A stretch of DNA of 52,793 nucleotides from Sphingobacteriales bacterium (GCA_021299095.1 JAJTFW010000006.1:1-52793), one strand, 5' to 3'; shown: positions 1 through 8,735, counted from the first letter of the stretch. Notes: a model not told the origin generated them from the sequence alone. Numbers and translations: made by a program.

Positions 1-1
1 A

Positions 2-2212
2 ACTGCATCGGTATCAGCCGGTGGAGGAACATCTCCCTACGCGTATACCTGGAGTAACGGATCTGGCAACTCGGGTCAGAACAACCTGGTTGCCGGAACA
101 TACAGTGTAGTTGTTACCGATGCCAACGGATGCACACGATCTGCATCTGGCACTATCACTCAACCTACTGCCATAGCTTTGCAAGTAAATACCAACCCCA
201 GCACATGCGGCAACAGCAATGGTGCCATATCCGTTGTAGGTTCGGGCGGAACCGGTGCTCTGCAATACCAGTGGTCGAATGGCTCAACGTTGACTTCAAA
301 TAACAACATCGCTGCGGGTACCTACACCGTAACAGCTACCGATGCCAACGGATGTACTGCAACTGCCAATGCTGCAGTCAATAACCAGGGCGGACCTCAG
401 GTGGCCTTGCAGGCCTCGACCAATGTTACCTGTTTCAGTGGAAACGATGGTGCTGCATCGGTCATCGTGAGCAGCGGAGTGACTCCATTTACGTATTCCT
501 GGTCGCCATCCGGAGGAAACACGAACTCAGCCAATGGGTTGACCGCAGGCTCCTATACGGTGAATGTTACCGATGGTAACGGATGCATCAGTGGAGTCAA
601 TCTTATCATTACTCAGCCTAGCGCGATTGTGCTTCAGCTCAGTTCGCAGCTCGCAACCTGCGGGAATGCAAACGGAATCGCTTCCGTTGTAGCCAGTGGA
701 GGAACCGGTGGCTATTCCTTTGCGTGGAGCAGCGGATCCTCCGGTGCTACTGCGACCGGACTCCTTCCGGGGCCTTATGCAGTAACCGTAACCGATGCCA
801 GCGGATGTACGGAAATCGGTAATGTTTCGGTTTTGTCTCCTTCCTCACTTAGCATTCAAACCAACTCAACCCCTGTATCCTGTAATGGTGGAAGCAACGG
901 AACGGCCAGCGTTTTCGCGATCGGCGGTAATCCCGGCTACACCTATGCTTGGAGTACAGGAAGTGCGACAACATCTACAACCGGTCTTGCTGCCGGAACC
1001 TATACCGTAACGGTTACAGATGCCGATGGTTGTTCCCTTCAGCAACCTGTTACCGTAAATCAGCCAACGGCTTTAACCTTGCAAACCACAGCAACCGATG
1101 CCAACTGTGGTGCTTCAAACGGGACGGCGATTGTCACCGCATCGGGTGCAACAGCCCCCTATCAGTATTTGTGGAGTAATGCCGCTGCCGTAGCGCAGGC
1201 AATCAATCTGTCTCCTGGCGCGTATACAGTTACTGTTACTGATGCCAATGGCTGTACGACCACAGCCAACCAGTCCCTTGGTAGTCTGCCTGGGCCATCC
1301 ATTGCTGCCTTGTTAACCGGCAATTCCGCTTGTGCAGGCTCTGCCGGTGGAACCGCCTTGGTTCAGCCCGCAGGTGGAGTCGCGCCATACAGCTACATCT
1401 GGTCAACGGGAGCTACTACAGCTGCTATCACCGGGCTATTGGCAGGAAACTATACTGTCACGGTGAGTGATCTATATGGATGTACCTCCAGTCAAATTGG
1501 GGTTGTATCACAGCCACAGGCGATTACCGTAAGTATCCAATCCACAGCAAATGTTTCCTGTAATGGTGGTGCCGATGGCACTGCGAGTGTTGTTGTTTCC
1601 GGTGGAGCTCCTCCGTTTATCTTTACCTGGTCGAACGGAGCATCGTCGTCTACTGCAACCGGACTGAGTGCCGGCACTTACACGGTGATTGTAAGTGATT
1701 TCAACGGATGTACGGAAACACAATCCGTTTCCATTCAACAACCTGCAGCACTAGCTCTGAGTTTATCGAGTAGCAGCCCGACTCCCTGTTTCGGACAGTC
1801 CGGAGCCGCAGCTTCCTACACAGCCTCCGGTGGAACTCCTCCGTTCAGTTACCTCTGGTCGGGTGGACAATCCGGATCTTCTATCTCCGGAGTCAATGCC
1901 GGCATATATACCGTTACACTCACCGATGGTAATGGCTGCACCGCCACATCAAGTGTCACGCTTGCGCAGCCGCCGGCCTTACAAATCCAGCAACTCGCCC
2001 TTGGTAACATCACCTGTTTTGGCGGTAATGACGGGACAGCCGCTGTATCTGCCAACGGAGGAACACCTTCCTATTCGTACTCCTGGTCAAACGGCGCTGC
2101 CCAGTCAGCCATTGCCGGAGTTACGGCAGGTTCATATACCGTAACAGTAACGGATAGCCGCGGATGTACTTCTCAACTAGCCGTGGCGTTGACACAACCT
2201 GCAAGTCTCCCT
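2..2212 (+). repeat. Tandem SprB-type coding repeats (about 220 bp unit)
   Basis: Nine full and one partial unit in one frame, each coding about 73 residues. Units differ in most positions, but short stretches are conserved at nucleotide level, for example an identical 17-nt run coding TDANGC begins at about 117 and again at about 339. The array is therefore old and diverged, with short identical patches that could support recombination. Confidence 0.8.
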
Positions 2213-2980
2213 GCCGTATCATTCACACCGCCCAATGCGGAAGGGTGTGAACCCCTCTTTGTTCAGTTCAACTCCAATAATCTTGCCGGTGCGACATACC
2301 AGTGGAATTTCGGGGATGGAAGCAGCGGAAGCGGTGTCGCTCCTGGTCACCTCTACACCGATGACGGAACGTACGATGTTACATTGACCGTCACTGATGC
2401 CAATGGGTGTACCAACACCCTACGACGCAATGGAATCATACGTGTCTTTGCATTGCCAGAAGCCTTCTTCGTATCGGATCCTGCTGAGCCCAATTCACTT
2501 GATCCGGTAGTTGATTTCTACAATGGCAGCACGGGAGCTGCCACTGCTTGGTGGGACTTCGGTGATGGTACGACAACATCAACGACCTGGTCACCATCCC
2601 ATGTCTACGCCGATACTGGATTGTATGTGATTACACTCGCTGTGCGCAGTCTTGAAGGTTGCGTGGACACATTCGAGAACAAGATTATTGTTAAACCGGA
2701 TGTTTCCTTCTGGGTGCCGAATGCCTTTACTCCAAACAACGATGGAGATAACGAGACCTTTACGGGCTATGGTATCAATGTGAAGGGCGCCGAGTTTTTC
2801 ATCTTCGACCGTTGGGGTGCAGTTGTTTATCAATCGGATGCGTTGTCGCGCGGCTGGAATGGAACGTATTTCAACCAGGGCAATCCTTGTCCGGAAGCCG
2901 TTTACGTATACCTGTTCCGCGTGGATCTCGGAGGAACTGAGCCTAAGGAATTCACCGGAAGGGTTTCACTCGTCAGGTGA
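2..2980 (+). CDS. SprB-repeat surface protein with PKD and CHU_C C-terminal domains (5' end missing)
   Basis: The frame is open from base 2 to a TGA at 2978-2980, so the N-terminus and signal peptide lie outside the window; 992 residues are visible. It holds one partial and nine complete SprB-type repeats of about 73 residues (pattern: Cys near the start, then a G-T-A-S-V stretch, Y-x-W-S-x-G, AGxYTVTVTDxNGC), ending near residue 737. Two PKD domains follow (WNFGDGS and WWDFGDGT cores), then from about residue 900 a gliding-motility-associated C-terminal domain (PNAFTPNNDGDNE, FDRWG, WNGTY). Known for the family: the last domain targets proteins to the T9SS and cell surface, as in SprB of Flavobacterium. 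It is probably an adhesin or gliding filament. No sprF partner is adjacent; the next gene is convergent and overlaps it by 15 bp. Confidence 0.9.
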   Translation, partial: TASVSAGGGTSPYAYTWSNGSGNSGQNNLVAGTYSVVVTDANGCTRSASGTITQPTAIALQVNTNPSTCGNSNGAISVVGSGGTGALQYQWSNGSTLTSNNNIAAGTYTVTATDANGCTATANAAVNNQGGPQVALQASTNVTCFSGNDGAASVIVSSGVTPFTYSWSPSGGNTNSANGLTAGSYTVNVTDGNGCISGVNLIITQPSAIVLQLSSQLATCGNANGIASVVASGGTGGYSFAWSSGSSGATATGLLPGPYAVTVTDASGCTEIGNVSVLSPSSLSIQTNSTPVSCNGGSNGTASVFAIGGNPGYTYAWSTGSATTSTTGLAAGTYTVTVTDADGCSLQQPVTVNQPTALTLQTTATDANCGASNGTAIVTASGATAPYQYLWSNAAAVAQAINLSPGAYTVTVTDANGCTTTANQSLGSLPGPSIAALLTGNSACAGSAGGTALVQPAGGVAPYSYIWSTGATTAAITGLLAGNYTVTVSDLYGCTSSQIGVVSQPQAITVSIQSTANVSCNGGADGTASVVVSGGAPPFIFTWSNGASSSTATGLSAGTYTVIVSDFNGCTETQSVSIQQPAALALSLSSSSPTPCFGQSGAAASYTASGGTPPFSYLWSGGQSGSSISGVNAGIYTVTLTDGNGCTATSSVTLAQPPALQIQQLALGNITCFGGNDGTAAVSANGGTPSYSYSWSNGAAQSAIAGVTAGSYTVTVTDSRGCTSQLAVALTQPASLPAVSFTPPNAEGCEPLFVQFNSNNLAGATYQWNFGDGSSGSGVAPGHLYTDDGTYDVTLTVTDANGCTNTLRRNGIIRVFALPEAFFVSDPAEPNSLDPVVDFYNGSTGAATAWWDFGDGTTTSTTWSPSHVYADTGLYVITLAVRSLEGCVDTFENKIIVKPDVSFWVPNAFTPNNDGDNETFTGYGINVKGAEFFIFDRWGAVVYQSDALSRGWNGTYFNQGNPCPEAVYVYLFRVDLGGTEPKEFTGRVSLVR

Positions 2981-3166
2981 TCCCCTCCTGAAGGTGCTGA
3001 TACACAACACCAGGCTACGGATCAGGATCAAACCTGCCAGGCTCATCACGAACAAATGCATATTCCCGGTTTCGGGGGGATTGTTCATCAGTTTGAACAT
3101 CACCACCGCTGCTCCGGTACCCAGAAACACATGGAACCAGGGCGTATTGCTATACGGGATTCTCAT
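2966..3166 (-). CDS. Small two-helix membrane protein coupled to the BtuB-like receptor
   Basis: A 66-aa frame starts at the ATG at 3166-3164. The receptor's stop and this start form TGATATG, leaving one base between them, which is typical of translational coupling. Two hydrophobic segments are seen: about residues 9-25 (WFHVFLGTGAAVVMFKL) and about 39-56 (HLFVMSLAGLILIRSLVL), joined by a polar loop, with a charged tail (RRGSPDE). The frame continues upstream to 3250 with alternative starts, but that part overlaps the receptor. The stop lies 15 bp inside the end of the convergent SprB-repeat gene. I do not recognise the family. Its place in a B12-riboswitch transcript suggests a link to cobalamin uptake, which is inference. 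Confidence 0.6.
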   Translation of the reverse strand: MRIPYSNTPWFHVFLGTGAAVVMFKLMNNPPETGNMHLFVMSLAGLILIRSLVLCISTFRRGSPDE

Positions 3167-3167
3167 A

Positions 3168-5051
3168 TCACCAAGATAGTGGGAAATACATCCCAGCTTG
3201 CCAGGACCTTCCGGGCATAGCGCGCCATGCCATGACCTGATAAGCCTCATTGAACAGGTTCCTTACACCGATGTTCAAGGTAACTCCATTGTACTTGCCG
3301 CGGAGAATTTTCCAATTCAGGAAAATATCCGTCAGGGAGAAGGGCTCTAGAAAATGTGCATGATCTTCCGTTGTGTAACGGTAGCCTGTATAGCGGTGCA
3401 ACGCACGAAGTCCGATTGATTGGTAGCTCAGTTCTGCTTCAAATCGGTACATCACTCTTGGGGTGTATACCAGCTGCCTGTTTAACATATATTCAAACGA
3501 TTCGCTGGTTTGCTTCACCTCGGTGAATGTGAGTGATGGCATAGCTGCAAAGAGTACTTTCCACTTCTTCCAAGTTCGGTTCAGCCGAAAATCCAGTTCT
3601 ATGCCCTTCGATCCGATTCGATGCATATTTACAGCAGAGTAAATGGCCTGGTCGTTTGGAAGCCAGACAATCGCATTGCTGATTTCGGATGCGAACACAG
3701 CCAGCCGCATAGCCGATGACCAATTCGCAAGTTGGCTGCTCATCGAAAGTCCGGCCGTAACGGAATACCCTTGCTCAGGCTTCAGATCGGGATTCCCCCC
3801 GGGAAGCCAAAAGCGATCATTGAGCGTCGGTAGGCGAAACACCCGTGCTGCTTCCAGCGAAACCTTCACGTTTTTGTTGAGCGTGGCAATTGATTCAAAA
3901 GATGGCAATACGGGTACAGCCTTTCCTTCAAACCAGGCCTGACGGATACCGAAAACTGTGGTCAATTTACGGTGTGTCCAGCGTAATTTACCTGCTGCAG
4001 AGTACCAATCCTGTACGCACGCTTCCGGATAGTAATCGGTTACTGCACTCGCTCTGCTCCACAAACCTTGTAGCTGCAATCCCGTGCTACGGGAGAGGCG
4101 CACGGATCCTTCAACATCCGTTTGCAATTGAAGTGACTTGCTGTGATCGTCCAATAAGGCTGTTGGGTCGGCGTAGTGGATCCGGTCATGACTCACGCCA
4201 CTGCGTAGCCGAAAATATCCGCGATTTGATTCAACCAGCCAGAATGCGGAGGCTCTGCTGTTCTGGTCATCCTGTTCCTGCAGGCTAAGTGTAGCCAGCA
4301 TGTGTGCGGGAATTTCCCGCTGCGTTTCAACATGCCAAATGTCGAGGCCGATTTTTCCGGAACCCGTTCTGTAACGCAACGACTGTGTTAAACCAGCCTG
4401 TTCGAACGTAGCATGTGTTTGCTTGATTTGTTCACCTCCCGGGCGGATGTATTCGAAGTCATTGTCTGATTTGTTTCCATATACCCGTGTACGAAGGCTC
4501 AATTTTCCTGAACTGGTTTGGAATGAAACGCCCAACTGTTGTTCGCCGAAGCTACCACCCAAAGCAAGGATACCGGTTTCTGTTTGCAGGCTATCGTCAA
4601 CCGACTCCTCGATACGAATGTGTCCACCGATAGCTCCATCGCCACCACTGCTGCCAGTACCTCCATACTGAATGTACACGGGCCCTGAGAGAAAAGCCGG
4701 AACCAAGGAAAGGTCGCACACGCCCAGCATGGGGGAATTGAGCGAAAGTCCATTCCAACTGATGCGTGTTTGTGCAGCAGTACTGCCTCTGAGGCTGAGC
4801 AGGGAACTTCCGCCCGAACCATAGCTACGCAGAGCCATACCGGGTTCCCGCTCCAGGAGATCGGCCAAGCTGCGTGTGCTGAGCAGAATGAACGTTCCGG
4901 TATCGGCTTCCTGCTCGTTGAGTGTTTGCACAAACAGGGATCTACGTCCCTTCACTTCCAGTTCGGGCAACGCGATTCCCTGAGCGAAAAGCGCCATTGG
5001 GAACACGAGCTGCAGGAAGGTGAAAATGCGGAACCGGGTGTGCATGGGCAT
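3168..5051 (-). CDS. btuB: TonB-dependent cobalamin receptor, BtuB-like
   Basis: 627 aa with a signal peptide (about residues 1-23, ending MALFAQG), then a plug domain (about 28-145: ELEVKGRR as a likely TonB box region, LRSYGSGGSSLLSLRGS, IQYGGTGSSGGDGAIGGHI) and a beta-barrel that ends in a C-terminal aromatic strand (GMYFPLSW). Length and layout fit small TonB receptors of the BtuB type. The decisive evidence for the substrate is the cobalamin riboswitch in its leader (5142-5305). It would carry cobalamin across the outer membrane using TonB-ExbBD. An alternative start is two codons in (ATG at 5045). It is followed by the coupled 66-aa membrane protein. The meaB gene, tied to B12-dependent methylmalonyl-CoA mutase, is divergent upstream. 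The btuB symbol rests on the riboswitch and architecture, not on an alignment. Confidence 0.85.
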   Translation of the reverse strand: MPMHTRFRIFTFLQLVFPMALFAQGIALPELEVKGRRSLFVQTLNEQEADTGTFILLSTRSLADLLEREPGMALRSYGSGGSSLLSLRGSTAAQTRISWNGLSLNSPMLGVCDLSLVPAFLSGPVYIQYGGTGSSGGDGAIGGHIRIEESVDDSLQTETGILALGGSFGEQQLGVSFQTSSGKLSLRTRVYGNKSDNDFEYIRPGGEQIKQTHATFEQAGLTQSLRYRTGSGKIGLDIWHVETQREIPAHMLATLSLQEQDDQNSRASAFWLVESNRGYFRLRSGVSHDRIHYADPTALLDDHSKSLQLQTDVEGSVRLSRSTGLQLQGLWSRASAVTDYYPEACVQDWYSAAGKLRWTHRKLTTVFGIRQAWFEGKAVPVLPSFESIATLNKNVKVSLEAARVFRLPTLNDRFWLPGGNPDLKPEQGYSVTAGLSMSSQLANWSSAMRLAVFASEISNAIVWLPNDQAIYSAVNMHRIGSKGIELDFRLNRTWKKWKVLFAAMPSLTFTEVKQTSESFEYMLNRQLVYTPRVMYRFEAELSYQSIGLRALHRYTGYRYTTEDHAHFLEPFSLTDIFLNWKILRGKYNGVTLNIGVRNLFNEAYQVMAWRAMPGRSWQAGMYFPLSW

Positions 5052-5141
5052 TGTTGCGGATCAAACACAAGGCCCGGGTCACCACATGGTAACCTGCACA
5101 GGCGCTTGCCTTTTCACCGAAGGCATGAGGCGTTATGTGTG

Positions 5142-5305
5142 CAGGGCAGGTCTTCTGACTCACGGAATTCCCCGGAATCCTTCCCGACCTTGAGTCAGTG
5201 GATTTCCGGCATGTGTGATCACATCCGTTCACAGCAGCGGGAACTGTTGCCGGTTTTCACGGCATTCCCTTTTGATCTTTCGCAGGAAAGAACCCTGTAC
5301 GGTCT
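5142..5305 (-). promoter_or_regulatory. Cobalamin (B12) riboswitch
   Basis: Read on the minus strand, the leader holds the classic elements in order: GGGAATGCCGTGAAAACCGG, the B12 box AACAGTTCCCGCTGCTGTGA (5248-5229), the CCACTG and GGGAAGG segments, and the closing GAGTCAGAAGACCTGCC (5161-5145). Known for the class: cobalamin binding represses downstream expression. Between it and the receptor ATG (5051) is a short hairpin with arms GCCTT/AAGGC (5108-5124) that may belong to the expression platform. The 5052-5365 gap between the two genes holds only this element and two promoters. Exact ends are approximate. Confidence 0.93.
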
Positions 5306-5312
5306 AAAGATA
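5305..5312 (-). promoter_or_regulatory. Putative -7 element for the riboswitch/btuB transcript
   Basis: Minus-strand TATCTTTA, one mismatch from the Bacteroidota TAnnTTTG element, placed just before the riboswitch, so transcription would begin near 5300. No clear -33 TTG is seen. Confidence 0.45.
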
Positions 5313-5353
5313 GGGAAAACGCTATCCAGCAGCGGCATTGACTTCCTGTTGGC

Positions 5354-5361
5354 TACCTTCG
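5354..5361 (+). promoter_or_regulatory. Putative -7 element for meaB
   Basis: TACCTTCG (one mismatch from TAnnTTTG) ends four bases before the meaB ATG. The same octamer occurs just before three other starts in this window (15127, 37582 minus, 37672). It predicts a transcript with little or no leader. Confidence 0.5.
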
Positions 5362-5365
5362 CTTC

Positions 5366-6286
5366 ATGGATGTCCTTGCGCTGGCTGATGGTATACGCAC
5401 GGGTGACCGTAGGGCTATTGCCCGCGCCATCACCGCTGTGGAGAACGATGTCCCCGGCGCTTTTGAGTTGATGGCTCAACTTCCCATCCGCCAGGATGTG
5501 CCGGTGTTTGGAATAACCGGTCCCCCCGGAGCGGGAAAAAGCACATTGATTAGTGGCATAGTTCGGCAACTTTTATCGCGGACCAATTCAGCAGGAAATC
5601 CCTACCAGGTTGCGGTGGTTGCAGTGGATCCAACTTCCCCCTTCACGCGTGGTTCTCTGCTCGGCGACCGCTTACGCATGCACGAACACTTCAACAGCGA
5701 GCAGGTTTTCATCCGATCGCTGGCAACCCGGGGCGCGCTTGGCGGATTGTCGGCTACAACCTTGCAGGTGTGCGATTTATTGCGAAGTGCACCCTTTGAT
5801 GCGGTGCTGGTAGAAACAGTGGGTGTGGGACAAAGTGAAGTAGAAATCGTTTCACTGGCTGATACGGTGGCTGTGGTTCTTGTGCCCGAAGCGGGCGATG
5901 AGATCCAGGCGCTCAAGTCGGGGATTATGGAAATCGGCGATCTCTTTGTAGTCAACAAATCCGATCGCGAAGGAGCAGATCGTTTCGCTGCTGGATTAAC
6001 CAAGACCCTGCATGAACGTCCTCTACGGGGGGATTGGATCATTCCCGTGATTCAGACCGTTGCCGGCGAGCACAAAGGCGTTGCAGAGTTAATTGCCGCA
6101 TTTTTCGCACATGCCGGCAAAACCGATGTGCATCGCCGCCATGCCTTGCTTGCCCAACGGGCCTATCGGTTGATACAGCACCGCCGCATGCGGAATCTCG
6201 ATTTCGCAGAACTAAGCCGTGAACTCGAGCAGGCCGCTGCTGAGCCGGGCTTTAATCTGTATCAATTTGCCGACCAACGCAGTTGA
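5366..6286 (+). CDS. meaB: Methylmalonyl-CoA mutase-associated GTPase MeaB (ArgK family)
   Basis: 306 aa, the usual length for this G3E-family GTPase. Visible motifs: Walker A GPPGAGKST (52-60), DPTSPFTRGSLLGDR (88-102), the ETVGVGQSE switch/base region (150-158) and the NKSD guanine-specificity motif (197-200), with a C-terminal helical dimerisation part. Known role: it uses GTP to gate loading of adenosylcobalamin onto methylmalonyl-CoA mutase and protects the enzyme from inactivation; it is cytosolic. The mutase genes are not in the window. The ATG at 5366 follows a -7 element by 4 nt. The divergent neighbour is a B12-riboswitch-controlled receptor, so uptake and use of B12 lie side by side. 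The next gene starts 5 bp after its stop. Confidence 0.95.
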   Translation: MDVLALADGIRTGDRRAIARAITAVENDVPGAFELMAQLPIRQDVPVFGITGPPGAGKSTLISGIVRQLLSRTNSAGNPYQVAVVAVDPTSPFTRGSLLGDRLRMHEHFNSEQVFIRSLATRGALGGLSATTLQVCDLLRSAPFDAVLVETVGVGQSEVEIVSLADTVAVVLVPEAGDEIQALKSGIMEIGDLFVVNKSDREGADRFAAGLTKTLHERPLRGDWIIPVIQTVAGEHKGVAELIAAFFAHAGKTDVHRRHALLAQRAYRLIQHRRMRNLDFAELSRELEQAAAEPGFNLYQFADQRS

Positions 6287-6291
6287 ATCCG

Positions 6292-7578
6292 ATGTTGACC
6301 AATACACTTCGAATGCTTAGCCTCCTGTTGCTGATTTCGATCAGCAACCGTGTGAAGGCACAGGACGAAATATTGATTACCGGGCAAGTAATCGATTCGC
6401 TAAGCACGCAGCCAATCGATTTTGTGACGGTTACCTCTTCCGACAACCTTTCTGGAACTGTGAGTAGTGAAGAAGGACGTTTTCAATTGCGTGTCAGGAC
6501 CGATGGCGTTATTCGTTTTTCGCTAATGGGTTACCGGCAACGGGATGTGAGCGTGTTGGAATTGAAAGGCGATGCCCGAATTCTTTTGCAGCCCATTGCC
6601 ATAGACCTAGCTGAAGTGAACATCAGCCCGAAGCCTCCGGAATACTTTCTACGCCTGGCCATGCGCGACTTACCTGGGAATTATCCGGCTTCACCCTTCA
6701 ACACCCGTTCCTATTACCGTGAAATCATCCGTGAAAACGGTTCCTTCCTCCGAGCCCACGAAGGTGTTTTTAAAAGCCACTTCCCCAATTTCCAGGATAC
6801 GGTCCGTAATCAGCATCAGTTGCTGTTGTTCAGACAGGCCGAAACGTTGAGTGACCTGGCTTTCATGAAAAAAGAGCGCCTGAAGGAAGAAGCGAAAGAA
6901 AAGCGCAAAGAGGAGAAAGCGGTTCGAAAAGGGAAAGCCAAGCCTACATCACGGAAAAGTGATGACGATAGCCTCCAGGTTGGTGAATTATTCGGAGGTC
7001 CTGAGAATCTGCTGAGGCTGGCTGATCTCTTTCGTGAGGAGGAAAGTGTACTTGACACGAACAGCTTCAAATCCTACACCTTCAGCTATGCACCAACAAC
7101 TGTGGCCCGTGATCCGGGGTTGATGGTAATTGACTTTGCATCACGCGGCAAGGTCGATCGGGTACGTTCAAAGGGGCGCATATTTCTTGATTTAACGAGC
7201 AATGCCATAGTCCGCGTGGAGTCGAATGGTGAATTCGTGGTTCCCGCACTGCTGCGTCCCGTCCTGCTTGTCCTTGGGATCGGAGTTCGCAATCCGACCT
7301 TTACAAGCACCATCGTATTTCGATCAGTATCCTCACGCTGGTATCCTTCTTCCATGCAATTCCGACTCGATACCCGGCTGGAGCGGAAGCGACTGTTCGC
7401 CGAGAACGACATCTCACGCTTCGTGATTGATGGTGTGTTATCGGTAAACAGAATTGATATCAGCGATGCTGCGCCCATTCCGAAGGAAAAGCGCTTTTCG
7501 GGAAGCAAAAGACCAGAACCTCAGGTGAAAAACGATGAGGGGTTGAGTTGGGATCAGGTCAATGTGGTACCGCGCTGA
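6292..7578 (+). CDS. Carboxypeptidase-regulatory-like domain protein, exported, unknown function
   Basis: 428 aa from the ATG at 6292, chosen over a TTG at 6283 that overlaps the meaB stop. A signal peptide (about residues 1-23, LLLLISISNRVKAQ) precedes a carboxypeptidase D regulatory-like beta-sandwich (about 27-105: ITGQVIDSLSTQPIDFVTV, GTVSSEEGRFQLRV, RFSLMGYR). A lysine/glutamate-rich segment (about 190-225) and a region rich in beta strands follow. This matches the soluble or outer-membrane-associated Bacteroidota proteins that carry this domain without a TonB barrel. No enzyme motif is visible. It may share a transcript with meaB (5 bp gap), though a functional link is not evident. Confidence 0.75.
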   Translation: MLTNTLRMLSLLLLISISNRVKAQDEILITGQVIDSLSTQPIDFVTVTSSDNLSGTVSSEEGRFQLRVRTDGVIRFSLMGYRQRDVSVLELKGDARILLQPIAIDLAEVNISPKPPEYFLRLAMRDLPGNYPASPFNTRSYYREIIRENGSFLRAHEGVFKSHFPNFQDTVRNQHQLLLFRQAETLSDLAFMKKERLKEEAKEKRKEEKAVRKGKAKPTSRKSDDDSLQVGELFGGPENLLRLADLFREEESVLDTNSFKSYTFSYAPTTVARDPGLMVIDFASRGKVDRVRSKGRIFLDLTSNAIVRVESNGEFVVPALLRPVLLVLGIGVRNPTFTSTIVFRSVSSRWYPSSMQFRLDTRLERKRLFAENDISRFVIDGVLSVNRIDISDAAPIPKEKRFSGSKRPEPQVKNDEGLSWDQVNVVPR

Positions 7579-7627
7579 TTGGCCGTTAGAGCGGCTCCGT
7601 CATCGGATATCACTTAGCGAGCAATCA

Positions 7628-8023
7628 TCAGCGTTCAAGAACCGATGCGATATCGGGTAAAAAGTACAACTCGCTTTTCATGATCTTCCCGTCTTCCCGG
7701 TAAATTGGATTTCCGTCGGAATCGAGTTTACTCATGTTGCTTCGGTGTATTTCCTCGAACACCTCAACGATTTTATGCTGAAGGCCATGTGCGAGAATTG
7801 TTCCGCACAGGATGTACAATTTATCGCCCAAAGCATCGGCCACCTGAACCAGGTCACCGTTCATGGCTGCTTCGAGGTATTCGTCGTTTTCCTCGGCCAT
7901 CAGGCGGTGCCTGAGAGCGATGGTTTTTTCGTCGAGTGTGGCGGATGGGATTTCTTGATAATCCAGGCCGAATGTGGAATGGAATTCACGGACAGAGCCG
8001 ATGATGGAGTGGAAGTCGGACAT
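7628..8023 (-). CDS. MazG / phosphoribosyl-ATP pyrophosphatase-like all-alpha NTP pyrophosphohydrolase
   Basis: 131 aa, all-helical. The metal-binding signature is seen as EEnDE (E44, E45, E48 in LMAEENDEYLEA) and D63-x3-D67 in ADALGDKLY, the EExxE...ExxD pattern of the MazG/PRA-PH superfamily. Such enzymes hydrolyse nucleoside triphosphates (or PR-ATP) to the monophosphate and pyrophosphate. The tail after residue 90 (SNMSKLDSDGNPIYREDGK) matches the phage and bacterial PRA-PH-like house-cleaning subgroup rather than HisE. Starts at the ATG at 8023. It is the last gene of a nine-gene minus-strand run and converges on the preceding plus gene with 49 bp between them. Confidence 0.85.
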   Translation of the reverse strand: MSDFHSIIGSVREFHSTFGLDYQEIPSATLDEKTIALRHRLMAEENDEYLEAAMNGDLVQVADALGDKLYILCGTILAHGLQHKIVEVFEEIHRSNMSKLDSDGNPIYREDGKIMKSELYFLPDIASVLER

Positions 8024-8091
8024 GAGTGGAATGAAATGACTGCAACGAAAGTAAGCGCCTTACGCCGCTTCGTCAAGCACAAAAAACCGAA

Positions 8092-8580
8092 TCAACCCAG
8101 TTGCATTTTCATCCGGACACGCAGCATATCCTTGCGGCACTCCTGCACGAATGTTTCCGAAAGCGAATGCATGATGGCACGGGTGTACGATTCCACGGCA
8201 TCGGACCAGCGTTGCTCACGTTCAAATACCTGACCCATCAGGCGGTGAATACGCTCCTTTTCAATGCCCTGTACCTCCAGTGCTTTGTTCAGCACTGCAA
8301 TGGTTTCGGTAGGTTTATCCATTCGGATCAACAATTCAGCGAAATCGTAATACAGTGCTGGTAGGGTAGGGCTATACCGCAATGCCAGTCGAAAAGCCCC
8401 TTCTGCTGCCGGGTAATCAACCGTTTCGCGCATTTGTAAACTGCCGTATAGGGCATGTGCCTTGCCGTCTTCGGCGTTAGCTGATAACATCAGTTCCAAC
8501 TCGGCAAGGGCATCGCCAACGCGACCTTGATCAAGGAGCCTGCGGACCACAAGGTGCTGCTGTTGGGATGCGTTCGACAT
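8092..8580 (-). CDS. Tetratricopeptide repeat protein
   Basis: 162 aa from the ATG at 8580. A GTG at 8604 would add eight residues. It contains about three to four TPR units: AGRVGDALAEL-like helices near residues 14-45, DYPAAEGAFRLALRYSPTLP (about 54-75), PTETIAVLNKALE (about 90-105) and RWSDAVESYTRAIM (about 120-135). No signal peptide or membrane segment is seen, so it is probably a cytosolic scaffold. It lies 68 bp upstream of the pyrophosphohydrolase gene on the same strand. Partner unknown. Confidence 0.8.
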   Translation of the reverse strand: MSNASQQQHLVVRRLLDQGRVGDALAELELMLSANAEDGKAHALYGSLQMRETVDYPAAEGAFRLALRYSPTLPALYYDFAELLIRMDKPTETIAVLNKALEVQGIEKERIHRLMGQVFEREQRWSDAVESYTRAIMHSLSETFVQECRKDMLRVRMKMQLG

Positions 8581-8695
8581 AATGGACGGGACAGGTGTGG
8601 ACACACTGCCGCGGGTGTAAAAATCCTCCGGTAAGTCCGATTCCCTCCGGATTCATGGCAAAAATCAAAAATAAATTGGTAAAAAGCTATTAAAA

Positions 8696-8715
8696 TGTGG
8701 TGAATTAAACCACCA
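8696..8715 (-). terminator. Weak hairpin downstream of the O-antigen ligase gene
   Basis: GTGGT/ACCAC arms (8697-8701 with 8709-8713) around an AT loop, followed on the minus strand by ATTTTAATAG and further T runs. Stem is short, so it may be only a pause site. The rest of 8581-8735 is AT-rich without a gene. Confidence 0.35.
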
Positions 8716-8735
8716 TAAATAAAGTTCAGAGGCCT

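Noticed and set aside
2-2212. Regular repeats as a CRISPR array
   Set aside because: The repeats are in one open frame, about 220 bp long and diverged; they code SprB domains.
7582-7595. GCCG/CGGC hairpin between two convergent genes as a terminator
   Set aside because: Four-base stem and no T run on either side.
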